This document shows positions 34,024-42,840 of a stretch of 64,000 bases of DNA, piece by piece. The DNA comes from Rufibacter sp. LB8 (lineage in GTDB: Bacteria > Bacteroidota > Bacteroidia > Cytophagales > Hymenobacteraceae), in the NCBI RefSeq assembly GCF_014876185.1, contig NZ_JADALJ010000001.1, positions 558,001-622,000 of the forward strand, in the 5' to 3' direction. The translations under genes and the position numbers were made by a program. Each line of letters begins with the position of its first letter. Position 1 is the stretch's first letter. Below the pieces are notes generated by a model. It was not told where the DNA came from, made no database searches, and saw nothing but the letters and a program-made list of their open reading frames with translations.

Positions 34024-34193
34024 GTATTTCTTGATTTTATGCGTTGTGCGAAAAGCAAAACTGTACTTTAGATTTTTGTAGAAGTAGTACCTGCAATGTC
34101 CTAGCTAGTTACCTAGCTACTCTTACAATTCTAACTGCCTTCACCGTAATTATAACTTGATAGTCAAATAGTTGTTTAAAGATTTTGCCGTTT

Positions 34194-34243
34194 AATTTCC
34201 GTTTTCGGGCTCATTTCTGGAAATGAGCCCGAAAACGGAAATT
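34194..34243. repeat. P40 palindrome with 5-bp extension
   Basis: Consensus core 34199-34238, centre CTGG, flanks AATTT / AAATT continue the pairing. It lies in a 490-bp gap (34024-34517) that is otherwise AT-rich and featureless. Confidence 0.92.
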
Positions 34244-34517
34244 TTTATGACCCACAAGAAACTATATGGCCCGCCAACTATGTATGGTTAGTACTTATAA
34301 AACTTTATTATTAACTTAGAACCCACTTTTATACTATTTTTTAAGGTCGGCTTTCTATTAAAGTGTCTGAAGGTTTCCCCCCACCTCTTCAGTAGCCGCC
34401 TTTACGCAGAGTTTTCTGCCTGTACACTTTCCAAAAGATCTGATTTTTTCTTTTTGCCGTGGGTTTTCTGGCAAGGCTTTTTATCGCTTTCTATACACAT
34501 ATTCCAACCAATATCTC

Positions 34518-35603
34518 ATGATGAAACATTTGACACTGCTGCTGTGCTTTCTGCTGGTTTGTCTTTCTGGGGTGGCCCAGGAAACGCAGGTGCCTGCGCC
34601 CGTCCCCGTTGACAGCGCGGCCTTGGCTAAAGCCAAAGAACTGGACCTGCTGGCTGAGCAATTGCTGAAAAGCGGACAAGCCTATGCGTCCCAGAAGGAA
34701 TTTCGGCAGGCCTTGCTGGACCTTGACTCGGCTATTGCCTTAAAACCAACCTTTGAGCAGGCTTGGTTTAGCCGCGGCAACACCTACCTGGAAATGAAAG
34801 AACCCCAGAAGGCCATTGACAGCTACAGCAAAGTGCTTGACCTGAACGCCACCAACGCCCAGGCGTTCTTCAGCAGAGGCCGGGCCCGCGTGCAACTCAA
34901 AGACAACGCCGGCGCCCTGGATGATTTCAGCAAAGCCGTCGCCGCTGACCCTACACATTACCCAGCCTTGTACCAGCGGGCCGGGCTGCATTTTGTGAAC
35001 GGTGATTACAAGAGTGCCGTGGAAGATTATTCTGGAGTGCTGAAAATAAACCCCAGAAACGGCTACGCTTACCATGACCGCGGCAGCGCCAAACGCCAGC
35101 TCAAAGACTTGGACGGTGCCCAGGCAGATTTCAGGAAAGCCATTGAGAACAACCCAGACATTGCCATCGCCTATGTGAGTTTGGGCAGCCTGAAACAAGC
35201 CAAAGGCGACGTGAACGGGGCCATTGAAGAATACACCCGGGCCATTGAGCGCAACAAAGACTACTATTTGGCTTACAACAACCGGGGAAAAGCCCGGTTT
35301 GAGGCCGGAGATTTTGCTGGGGCCATTGAGGATTTCTCAAGAAGCCTGCAGCTGAACCCGCAATATGCGCTGGCCTTCAACAACCGCGCCGCCGCCAAAT
35401 ACAAACTTCATGATTTTAAAGGAGCCCTGGAAGACTGCAACCTGGCCATTCAGATTGACAAAGACTACGGGTACGCCTACCTCAACCGCGGCAACGCCAA
35501 AGAAATGCTGCGTGACGCGTCTGCCTGCCAGGACTGGGAGCGCGCCGTGGCCCTGGATGTGAAAGTAGCCCGTAATTTTTTAGGCAACTGCAATGAGAAA
35601 TAA
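34518..35603 (+). CDS. secreted tetratricopeptide-repeat protein
   Basis: 361 residues: signal peptide (MKHLTLLLCFLLVCLSGVAQ), then about nine TPR units from residue 45 to 350, each with the A-x-x-x-RG / A-x-x-D-x-x-x-A pattern (AWFSRGNTYLEMKEPQKAIDSYSKVL, split over helices). No enzymatic domain. TPR arrays of this type scaffold protein complexes in the periplasm. It lies 19 bases upstream of the PorE-like gene, so the two likely form an operon and may work in one envelope complex. Confidence 0.85.
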   Translation: MMKHLTLLLCFLLVCLSGVAQETQVPAPVPVDSAALAKAKELDLLAEQLLKSGQAYASQKEFRQALLDLDSAIALKPTFEQAWFSRGNTYLEMKEPQKAIDSYSKVLDLNATNAQAFFSRGRARVQLKDNAGALDDFSKAVAADPTHYPALYQRAGLHFVNGDYKSAVEDYSGVLKINPRNGYAYHDRGSAKRQLKDLDGAQADFRKAIENNPDIAIAYVSLGSLKQAKGDVNGAIEEYTRAIERNKDYYLAYNNRGKARFEAGDFAGAIEDFSRSLQLNPQYALAFNNRAAAKYKLHDFKGALEDCNLAIQIDKDYGYAYLNRGNAKEMLRDASACQDWERAVALDVKVARNFLGNCNEK

Positions 35604-35622
35604 GTCAACCGCCTGTACAGCC

Positions 35623-37674
35623 ATGATGAAACACACCGCACTTACCCTTTTTTGTCTTTTCACGTTGCAGACCGCCTTTGGGCAGACCAACCTGGAGTTT
35701 GACAAGAAGAACTTTGAAGCCAACAAAGACGGGTTTAGAGAAGCCAAAAAGAAGCTGGATGCCGGCGACGAGATCTTCGCGGCTACGTCTAAGAAAACCG
35801 ATGACGCTTACCGCAAGACCAACTACAAAAACGCCATTGAGCCTTACAAAGCCGCCTACGCGTTCAATCCCAACAGCGCATTATTGAACTACCGCCTGGG
35901 CGTGAGTTACCTGTTTGCCGGCGACGCTACCAATGCCGCCACGCATTTGGAAAACGCGCGCAAGCTCAACCCAGCCGTGGACCCAGAAGTCGGTTTTTAT
36001 TTAGGCCGGACTTACCATCTTCTGCTGGACTGGAAAAAAGCCACCACTGAGTACAAGAAATACCTGACCACGCTGCCCACGGAGAAAAACAAGGAAAAAA
36101 TTGAGCGCGTGAACAAGCACGTGCGCGAATGTCTTTCTGGGCAGGAGTTGCAGAAAAAACCGTTGCGCGTGTTCGTAGACCCACTGGGCCAGGACATCAA
36201 TTCCCAGTATAATGAAATGTTTGCTGTGATTGCCGCCGATGAAAGCCGCATGGTGTTTTCTTCTAATCGGCCTGCCAACCAGGAAACCAAAGCCAAGCTT
36301 GACAAGCAGCTGAACCTGGACCTGTACATCAGCAACAAAATAAGCGGCCAATGGTCGGTGCCGCAGCAGATGGGCGAGGCCCTGAACACAGAGAAAGACG
36401 AAACCGCGCTGGCCTTGTCCACTGACGGGCAACGTTTGATTTTCCTGCGCGAAGAAAACGAGGGCGACCTGTTTGAAACCGTGCTCAAAGGCGACCAATG
36501 GTCCAAGCCGGAAGACCTGGGCAAGGAAATCAACTCCAATGCGCGCGAGTCATCGGCTACGTATTCCTATGATGGTAAAACCCTGTATTTCATCAGCAAC
36601 CGCCCCAACGGCATTGGCCAGCAGGACATTTATTTCTCAGTGAAAGACAGCAAAGGCAATTGGGGAAAAGCCGTAAACGCCGGGCCTAACCTGAACACGC
36701 CTTACAATGAAGGCAACCTCTTTTTAATGCCCGATGGCAAAACCTTGTACTTCACCTCAGAAGGCCACAATTCCATGGGCGGGCATGACATTTTCAAGAG
36801 CGTGTTAGAGAACGGCCAATGGTCAAAACCAGAAAACCTGGGCTTTCCGTTGAATTCGCCAGATGATGACCAGTTCCTGGCCATGGAAGCCAGCGGCAGG
36901 TTTGGGTACATGGCGGGGTTTAAATTGGAAGCCGGCAAGCCACAGGCAGACTTGTTCAGAGTCACGTTCCTGGGGCCGGAGAAACCGGTTTTACTGAGTT
37001 CAGAAGATGATTTAATTGCCAGCACGGCCCTTTATACCGCCCAGCCCACCAAACAGCCCACCGTGGAAACTCGCGGCCCGCAGGCGGTGCTCCTCACCGG
37101 TGTGGTCACCGACGGCAAAACCCAGAAGCCCATGGAAGCCAAGATTGACCTGGTAGACAACGCCAAAAAAGAAGTGATTGCCACTTTTACGTCCAATGCG
37201 GTGACCGGCAAATATGTGGTTTCTTTGCCCGCCGGGAAAAACTATGGCGTGGTGCTGCATGCCAATGATATGCTGTTTTCGTCGCACAACGTAGACTTAA
37301 GCGCCGGCACAGCCTTCAAGAAAACAGAGGTGAATGTGAAACTGCAACCGGTAGATGGGGTCAACGTGCTGGCCCTGCACAATGTGTTTTTTGAGGCCAA
37401 CGCAGCCAGCGTGAAACCAGAATCACTTTCTGAACTGGACCGCGTGGTAGAACTCATGAAAGACAAGCGCAGCCTCAAAGCCGAAGTGGTCGCCTATGCT
37501 GCCACCACCGAGGAGGAAGCCAAAGACCAAGCCTTGGCCCAGAGCCGCGCCAAAACCGTGCTGGACTACCTGGTGACCAAAGGCATTAACGTGAAGCGCC
37601 TGCAAGCCAAAGGAAACGGCGTAAAGCCATCGGTCAACGCACCGTTGGTGGAACTGCAGTTGACTACCAAATAG
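35623..37674 (+). CDS. PorE-like OmpA-family protein (TPR, WD40-like, CRD, OmpA)
   Basis: 683 residues from the ATG at 35623, which starts a signal peptide (KHTALTLFCLFTLQTAFGQ). Domains in order: TPR-like helices (about 45-150), a WD40/PD40-like propeller with repeated SSNRP, LYFISNRPNGIGQQDI and LYFTSEGHNSMGGHDI blades (about 190-430), a carboxypeptidase-regulatory-like beta domain (about 485-570), and an OmpA-like peptidoglycan-binding domain (about 580-680). The same four-domain order is described for PorE of the type IX secretion system. That it is PorE itself, rather than one of several paralogues, is not certain. The OmpA domain ends early, with a weak NGVKPSVN in place of the usual arginine-bearing motif. 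Confidence 0.82.
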   Translation: MMKHTALTLFCLFTLQTAFGQTNLEFDKKNFEANKDGFREAKKKLDAGDEIFAATSKKTDDAYRKTNYKNAIEPYKAAYAFNPNSALLNYRLGVSYLFAGDATNAATHLENARKLNPAVDPEVGFYLGRTYHLLLDWKKATTEYKKYLTTLPTEKNKEKIERVNKHVRECLSGQELQKKPLRVFVDPLGQDINSQYNEMFAVIAADESRMVFSSNRPANQETKAKLDKQLNLDLYISNKISGQWSVPQQMGEALNTEKDETALALSTDGQRLIFLREENEGDLFETVLKGDQWSKPEDLGKEINSNARESSATYSYDGKTLYFISNRPNGIGQQDIYFSVKDSKGNWGKAVNAGPNLNTPYNEGNLFLMPDGKTLYFTSEGHNSMGGHDIFKSVLENGQWSKPENLGFPLNSPDDDQFLAMEASGRFGYMAGFKLEAGKPQADLFRVTFLGPEKPVLLSSEDDLIASTALYTAQPTKQPTVETRGPQAVLLTGVVTDGKTQKPMEAKIDLVDNAKKEVIATFTSNAVTGKYVVSLPAGKNYGVVLHANDMLFSSHNVDLSAGTAFKKTEVNVKLQPVDGVNVLALHNVFFEANAASVKPESLSELDRVVELMKDKRSLKAEVVAYAATTEEEAKDQALAQSRAKTVLDYLVTKGINVKRLQAKGNGVKPSVNAPLVELQLTTK

Positions 37675-37744
37675 CACTGCGCCAGCCAATAGGAGAGAGG
37701 TAACATTCAGGCTCGCTTTGGTTGGTTAACTTACTAATACCAGG

Positions 37745-37792
37745 AATTCCGTTTTAGGCTTCGTTTTCAGAAATGAGGCCTAAAACGGAATT
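37745..37792. repeat. P40 palindrome copy, TTTTAGGC/GCCTAAAA variant
   Basis: Core 37749-37788 with matched arm changes; AATT/AATT extension, then T-run. Seventy bases past the PorE-like stop. Confidence 0.88.
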
Positions 37793-37823
37793 TTTTTTAT
37801 GCTTTGGTTTAGGATAGAATTTC

Positions 37824-37863
37824 CTGTTTTCAGGCTCATTTCCAAAATAGGGCCCTAAAACGG
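37824..37863. repeat. P40 palindrome, degenerate copy
   Basis: CTGTTTTCAGGCTC left, GGGCCCTAAAACGG right; imperfect. The remaining 37864-38188 stretch holds no feature I can support. Confidence 0.7.
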
Positions 37864-38188
37864 AAATGTTGAGTGGCAAAGTTTCAAGCGGTGGGCAGCG
37901 CCAAGGTTGGGCAAAGTGGGCTTGATTCTATTTCCAAATTGGCACTTGCGCCTTTAGGCCAGCAGGTCGGTTCCATCTAGTTAAGCCTCAGGAAGAACTA
38001 TGGGTTTTATAGAGAATTGGCAGGGGAGTAGATTTGATTTAATTCATTTTTTCCTTGGCCTTTTTCCAGAAGTAAGATAACTTGGGGTCAGCTTTGCCCC
38101 CCAAAGCTTGGCGCAGGTGGCTGTCTCAGTCATTTTCTTTTAAGTAGCTGCACTGATTTTTGGGTTCTTCCGCTTAAAAGATTCAACT

Positions 38189-38488
38189 ATGTTTATTGCG
38201 CTGAGTACCTTCACCATTGCCAATGACATGGCGCCCGCCGTGAAAGAAGCCTTCCAGAACAGGCCCGGCTTTGTTAACAACGCCCCCGGTTTCATCAAGC
38301 TTCAGGTGATTTCGCCCACAGACAACCCGCAGGAAATCTGGCTGATCACGCAATGGAACAATGAGGAAAGCTACAAAACCTGGCACCACAGCCACATGTA
38401 CCATGAATCGCACAGCGGCATCCCGAAGGGCCTGAAACTGGTTCCGCGTTCTGCCAAAATCCGTTTTTTTGAGCACATCTGTGAATAG
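38189..38488 (+). CDS. antibiotic biosynthesis monooxygenase-like (ABM/HmoA) protein
   Basis: 99 residues, a single ABM ferredoxin-like fold: FIALSTFTIANDMAPAVKEAF, PGFIKLQVISP, EIWLITQWNNEESYKTWHHS. The W-N-x-E-x-x-x-x-W helix and a following His-rich stretch (HHSHMYHESHSG) match heme-degrading HmoA/IsdG-like members, but heme activity is inferred only. It lies 11 bases before the B12-binding gene, and the three genes to 40083 are probably one operon. Confidence 0.8.
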   Translation: MFIALSTFTIANDMAPAVKEAFQNRPGFVNNAPGFIKLQVISPTDNPQEIWLITQWNNEESYKTWHHSHMYHESHSGIPKGLKLVPRSAKIRFFEHICE

Positions 38489-38499
38489 CCGGGCCACGC

Positions 38500-39558
38500 A
38501 TGGGAGAAATCAGGAAAAAAGCCGCCGCCACCCTTAAGCGCCTATCCACCAGGTTAGCCGCAGACACCACCAAGCTGGTCTACCAACGGCACCCAGACCT
38601 GGAAGCCCGCTACGGCGCCATTGGCCGCGAAAAATGCCACGAAGACGCGCTTTATCACCTTTCGTTTTTGATAGAAGCCGTGAGCGCTAACAGCATGGTG
38701 CTCTTCAGTGATTATGTCACTTGGGCGCAGCAGGTGCTGGAGTCACGGCAAATAGCGGTGCAGGATTTGCACCACCATCTGGTGATTCTCAAGGAAGTGG
38801 TGGCGCAGCATCTGCCCATTGACCAGTACGTGTTGGTGGCCAACCACCTCAATGCCGCCGTGCAGCAACTGGCCGAGAAAAACAACCTGCCCGTAGAAGA
38901 ACCCGCTCCTTTGACCCCGCTGGCCGAGACCTACCTGGAACTTCTGCTTTCCGGTTCCCGCAAAAAAGCGACCGACCACATTCTGGACCAGATTTCGGCG
39001 GGCGTAGACATCAAACAGATTTACCTGGACATCTTTGAGCCGGTGCAGCACCGCGTAGGGCACTTGTGGCAAACCAACAAAATCAGCGTGGCCCAGGAAC
39101 ATTTCTGCACCGCCGTGACCCAGAGCGTTATGTCGCAGCTATATCCGTACATCTTTGGTAATGAGCGCAATGGGTACCGATTGATTGCCACCTGTGTGTC
39201 TGGTGATCTGCACGAAGTGGGCATTAGAATGGTAAGCGATTTCTTTGAGATGGAAGGTTGGGATACGTATTACCTGGGTGCCAACGTTCCTGTTGCAAGC
39301 CTGTTGCAAACCGTGCGCCAGCAAAAGCCAGATTTGCTTTTGCTGTCGGCTACCATGACGTTTCACATACAGCTGGTGGCCAGGATGATTGCCGCCCTGC
39401 GCGAGACGGAGGAGTTCAGTTATCTAAAAATCATGGTGGGAGGAAGGCCCTTCAACGTGGTGCCCGACCTCTGGAAAGAAATTGGCGCCGATGGGTACAG
39501 CCAGAACGCCCAGGAAGCTCTGGCCATGGCTTTGCACTTGGTGACAAAAAAAGAATAA
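38500..39558 (+). CDS. cobalamin (B12)-binding sensor-like protein
   Basis: 352 residues, no DNA-binding domain. An N-terminal helical region (about 1-140) precedes a B12-binding helical cap (about 145-220: HILDQISAGVDIKQIYLDIF ... VAQEHFCTAVTQSVMSQL) and a B12-binding Rossmann domain (about 225-350) with the base-off motif GDLHEVGIRM (Asp-x-His-x-x-Gly) and later SATMTFHIQ and VGGRPFN. The Trp/EH arrangement of the cap (HLWQ ... VAQEH) recalls the light-sensing CarH family. This one lacks the MerR-like DNA-binding part, so it probably signals by protein contact, perhaps with the PAS gene 21 bases downstream. Confidence 0.88.
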   Translation: MGEIRKKAAATLKRLSTRLAADTTKLVYQRHPDLEARYGAIGREKCHEDALYHLSFLIEAVSANSMVLFSDYVTWAQQVLESRQIAVQDLHHHLVILKEVVAQHLPIDQYVLVANHLNAAVQQLAEKNNLPVEEPAPLTPLAETYLELLLSGSRKKATDHILDQISAGVDIKQIYLDIFEPVQHRVGHLWQTNKISVAQEHFCTAVTQSVMSQLYPYIFGNERNGYRLIATCVSGDLHEVGIRMVSDFFEMEGWDTYYLGANVPVASLLQTVRQQKPDLLLLSATMTFHIQLVARMIAALRETEEFSYLKIMVGGRPFNVVPDLWKEIGADGYSQNAQEALAMALHLVTKKE

Positions 39559-39579
39559 AACTACTGGGGAGGACAACGG

Positions 39580-40083
39580 ATGGAAAGGAAGACAGGAGGC
39601 ATGGTCTGGCGGTGCACACAGGCAGGCAAGGTGTTGGAAGTGGTACGCACTGATTTTCCCAGCCTGCCTCAGGCTACCGTTGTTGGCGAAAGCTTTTTTA
39701 ACCTTCTGCCGCGCTCCTCCAGAGAACTGGCCGAACAGTGGTGGCAAGACCTGTCAGACAATACGAGGCTTCTTCCTGAGATCATGTTAGGCGAAGGGCC
39801 TGACCAGCAATCCTTCACGGTAGGCGCCACCGTAAGCCAGCAGGAAGTGTGGCTTTTCTGGAACACCGCGCCGCTGTTACCCAACGCAGAAAATGCACCT
39901 TCTTCTGCATCACAGGATCAGCAAAAACAAGAATGGGAACCAGACTCGCAGCACGTGGAATTGTTGGAGGAACTCAGCCGGGTAAACAATGAATTGGTGA
40001 ACGCCCGCCGCGAATTGATCAGGCAAAACATTGAACTCCACCGCGCCCACAAGAAAGCCTCTCCACCCAAGGAGATGCCATAG
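39580..40083 (+). CDS. PAS-like domain protein with C-terminal coiled coil, no kinase
   Basis: 167 residues. Residues 8-105 resemble a degenerate PAS domain (GMVWRCTQAGKVLEVVRTDF ... QEVWLFWNTAPLL). Residues 125-160 form a coiled coil (LLEELSRVNNELVNARRELIRQNIELHRAHK) of the type that links PAS domains to histidine kinase dimerisation helices. The protein then stops, with no kinase, cyclase or output domain downstream. It may be a stand-alone sensor partner of the B12 protein; a truncated kinase is less likely, since no kinase remnant follows. Confidence 0.65.
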   Translation: MERKTGGMVWRCTQAGKVLEVVRTDFPSLPQATVVGESFFNLLPRSSRELAEQWWQDLSDNTRLLPEIMLGEGPDQQSFTVGATVSQQEVWLFWNTAPLLPNAENAPSSASQDQQKQEWEPDSQHVELLEELSRVNNELVNARRELIRQNIELHRAHKKASPPKEMP

Positions 40084-40158
40084 GTTGCTTATTTTGAATA
40101 AATCCCTTTACCTAAACGGCGCTCTTGTAAGCTTTTAACTTCGCAAGGTGATACCGCC

Positions 40159-40220
40159 AAAAAGTCTTTCTGTTTTCGGGCTCATTTCTGGAAATGAGCC
40201 CGAAAACAGAAAGACTTTTT
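40159..40220. repeat. P40 palindrome with 11-bp locus-specific arm extension
   Basis: Core 40170-40209 with CTG/CAG ends. Flanks AAAAAGTCTTT and AAAGACTTTTT continue the pairing without a mismatch, making a 62-nt perfect palindrome apart from the centre CTGG. It lies between the convergent PAS and serine hydrolase genes and could terminate both. Confidence 0.95.
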
Positions 40221-40238
40221 CATAAGTTAAAGTTAGTG

Positions 40239-41954
40239 TTAACGACTTGCGGAAATAGCGCCAGCCTTAGAGAATTTGATGTTCCTGACCACCGGATTGC
40301 TGTAATGGAGCTCTATTATTTTGCCGGCCTTGTCGCGCAGAAACTTGAGCAGTACCCCGCCCATTTGGTAAGTATCTTTGTCCACTGCGTTTAATTTGAA
40401 ACCAGGTCCGGCGGCGTCATTCGCCCTGACCATGAGGCCGTCTTTTCCGGGGGCAATGTCAAAGAAGCCTCCAATTTCGTCGCTGGTGTAACGTCCGGCC
40501 AAAGCTTGTTGATCAGGGGCGGTCGTAGAAACCGGCTTTGCTCTCTGGTACAGGGCCTTCTTGCCTTCCATGGAGATAAATTCCACCTGATCTGTAGACA
40601 GAAAGTTGAGTTCAAATTCATCTTGTGACATATACTGCACGTTGGCGCCCACCCGCTTAAACCTACCTTTGCCCGTTGGTACCAATGCCGGTCCATTGAC
40701 TACTCTTAAGCGGTCACGGTCTACGGCCAGGCGCAGCGGTTCGCCGTTTTGGGCATTGAAATAAAGACCCGCGTATGTTTTGGCGTCAGTCAGTGCATCA
40801 CCGGTTAAAGCTGGCGGCGGACCAATGGGGGCTGGTATGTCTTGGGAATAGGTAACATACAGATCAGCAATTTTTTCAGCCATACCAGAGGCTGGCATGG
40901 CGTTGGAGTTGCACAGCACGGCAATAGAGACGCCTTGCTCCAGGAAACGGCCTGCCCAGGCATGGTAGCCGGCCGCGCCGCCCGTGTGGTAAACTTCTTG
41001 CACGCCTCTGTAGGTTTCCAGAAACAAGCCGCGTCCGTAACCCAGCTTGCGTCCGTTGTTCAGTTTGGCTGGTTCCTGCAATTTCCCGGTGACAAACGCA
41101 CTCAGCTTTTGAGATGATAAGGCATTGTTCCAGACCAGCATGTCCTCGGCGGTGCTATAAATGGCGCCACCGCCCCGGTCATTGCCCCAGTACATGTCAT
41201 GGCGCCAGCCGTCTTTCTGTTTTTCATAGGCCAGTGCCCGGTGCTTGAGTACCTCAGTCATGGTGACCACATATTTGGTGGAAGTCATGCCCAAAGGGCC
41301 AAACAACCGTTCCTGGGCAAAGGTAGAGAAGGGCATGCCGCTCACCCGTTCCAAAATCTCCACCAACAACACATAACCGCTGTTGGAATAGGAGAACTCA
41401 TTGCCGGGTGTAAAGTTCAGGCCCCGCTGTCGCAGGATAAGGGAGAGCGCCTCTGGTTTTCCATTGGCCAGGGGTAGGAGTCCGGTCCAGTCGCGGAGGC
41501 CGCTGGTATGGGTGAGCAGGTGGTTCAACGTGATTTTGTGGCCATAATCAGGCAGTTCCGGCACGTACTTTCTGATGTCCTCGGTCAAGGATAATTTGTT
41601 TTCCTCCACCAAAAGCAGCGCAGCCGCCGCAATGAATTGCTTCCGAACCGAACCAATGTCAAAGAGCGAGGCGGTGGTAAGCGGTGCTTCGCGCTCCAGG
41701 TCTGCAGACCCATACGCCCGTGAGAATAGAACTTGTCCATTCTTTGACACGGCGCAGGCGCAGCCCGGGGTAGCAGCAGAGGCCCATTGAAACACTTTTT
41801 CAACGTCGACGGTTTTGTCCTGCGCGGCTGCCTTGCCAGAACCCAGGAAGAAGGCAATCAGAAACAAAACCAGGAAATGGAATAGCCCAATGCAGGCGAA
41901 ACCTTTAAAAGTCTGCCCTTCGGGGATTCTAAAACTTCTTTTTTCAAGTGTCAT
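40239..41954 (-). CDS. beta-lactamase-family serine hydrolase, exported
   Basis: 571 residues from the ATG at 41954 (an open frame continues to 42002). A hydrophobic export segment (about 22-42, LFHFLVLFLIAFFLGSGKAAA) is followed by a class C beta-lactamase/esterase domain: nucleophile Ser and Lys in IGSVRKQF, Tyr in YSNSGY, and the third motif YHTGGAAGYH (HTG). Two C-terminal beta domains (about 400-570, lipocalin-like, GRYTSDEIGGFFDIAPG) are usual for the wider family of peptidases and esterases, so antibiotic resistance is not implied. An ACTTTG-N5-CAAAGT site lies 30 bases upstream. Confidence 0.88.
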   Translation of the reverse strand: MTLEKRSFRIPEGQTFKGFACIGLFHFLVLFLIAFFLGSGKAAAQDKTVDVEKVFQWASAATPGCACAVSKNGQVLFSRAYGSADLEREAPLTTASLFDIGSVRKQFIAAAALLLVEENKLSLTEDIRKYVPELPDYGHKITLNHLLTHTSGLRDWTGLLPLANGKPEALSLILRQRGLNFTPGNEFSYSNSGYVLLVEILERVSGMPFSTFAQERLFGPLGMTSTKYVVTMTEVLKHRALAYEKQKDGWRHDMYWGNDRGGGAIYSTAEDMLVWNNALSSQKLSAFVTGKLQEPAKLNNGRKLGYGRGLFLETYRGVQEVYHTGGAAGYHAWAGRFLEQGVSIAVLCNSNAMPASGMAEKIADLYVTYSQDIPAPIGPPPALTGDALTDAKTYAGLYFNAQNGEPLRLAVDRDRLRVVNGPALVPTGKGRFKRVGANVQYMSQDEFELNFLSTDQVEFISMEGKKALYQRAKPVSTTAPDQQALAGRYTSDEIGGFFDIAPGKDGLMVRANDAAGPGFKLNAVDKDTYQMGGVLLKFLRDKAGKIIELHYSNPVVRNIKFSKAGAISASR

Positions 41955-41983
41955 GATTGTTTTGTTTAAGAGGTGGTGTTGTG

Positions 41984-42005
41984 AAAGTACTTTGTAATTC
42001 AAAGT
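41984..42005. promoter_or_regulatory. operator candidate 1 (ACTTTG-N5-CAAAGT)
   Basis: AAAGTACTTTG-TAATT-CAAAGT, perfect dyad, upstream of the serine hydrolase. Confidence 0.6.
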
Positions 42006-42080
42006 TAATAATGCCCTTGTTTCCTGTTTGCCTATCTCAGCTTACAAAGAGGTTTTGCTTTTTTCTAAAAGGAAAGATGG

Positions 42081-42797
42081 TTAGTTTCTGGGCGCTTGGT
42101 TGTAAGTTTCCAGGCATTTGCCCAACGGTTGGCCTTGCGTATGGATGCAATCACAGAAAGTAATACAGGCCGCTGGGTTAGCACTGTCCTCACACTGGGT
42201 TTTGCATTCTTTTCTGGTGTTGCGTGGCATCATTTCAAACCCAAAGGACAATCCCAGCCCTACCGCAACAACAGTGGTCATTGTTCCCAGGAAAAAGAAG
42301 GTCGGGCATTTCCTGTTCAGATTTTTATAGGTAGGCAAGGTTGCTTGCTCTGGGTTATGGTTAAAGGGCAGCAGGTATTTCCAATGCTGGTAATACCAAC
42401 AGAGCAGGTACAAATTAGCCAGCACCATCAGAGGCGAGGAAACCAGAGACCCTTCAAACCGCACCGAGATGGAAAGCAGGCAGATGTTGAGGATGATAGG
42501 GAAGTACACCACCGCCCCAAGCACCGCCGTTCTTGGAATCAGCAGCAACAGGGCCGCCAATACCTGAAACACGCCGATGAGGGTGTAATAAAACCCCGTG
42601 TGGAAGATTGCCTCAAGATAATTACCCATGGGATGGTTCACCGAAAGAACCGTGAACCGCTCGCCCATAATCTTTACATAGCCAGAAGGTAAAAATCCAG
42701 CCGCCAGGGCCACCCGGCAAAAAATAGCGAAAACCCAGAGCCACCAATTACTCCGCGCCTGCGCATGGAGTCTTTCTAAGGTTGAGGATAAGGACAT
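42081..42797 (-). CDS. DoxX-like membrane protein with Cys-rich tail
   Basis: 238 residues, about four to five transmembrane helices (residues 20-38, 65-88, 90-112, 120-140, 170-190). The early GFLPSGYVKIMG segment resembles the DoxX/quinol-oxidase subunit family. After the last helix, a soluble tail of about 45 residues holds six or more cysteines (KECKTQCEDSANPAACITFC, then DCIHTQGQPLGKC), which would suit disulfides or metal binding. Function unknown. Confidence 0.7.
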   Translation of the reverse strand: MSLSSTLERLHAQARSNWWLWVFAIFCRVALAAGFLPSGYVKIMGERFTVLSVNHPMGNYLEAIFHTGFYYTLIGVFQVLAALLLLIPRTAVLGAVVYFPIILNICLLSISVRFEGSLVSSPLMVLANLYLLCWYYQHWKYLLPFNHNPEQATLPTYKNLNRKCPTFFFLGTMTTVVAVGLGLSFGFEMMPRNTRKECKTQCEDSANPAACITFCDCIHTQGQPLGKCLETYNQAPRN

Positions 42798-42840
42798 GGA
42801 AGGGCAACTATTTAGGTAGGATATAAAACGAGGCCAAACC

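Noticed and set aside
40239-41954. antibiotic-resistance beta-lactamase
   Set aside because: The SxxK, YxN and HTG motifs are shared by esterases and peptidases of the same fold, and the extra C-terminal beta domains fit those better.
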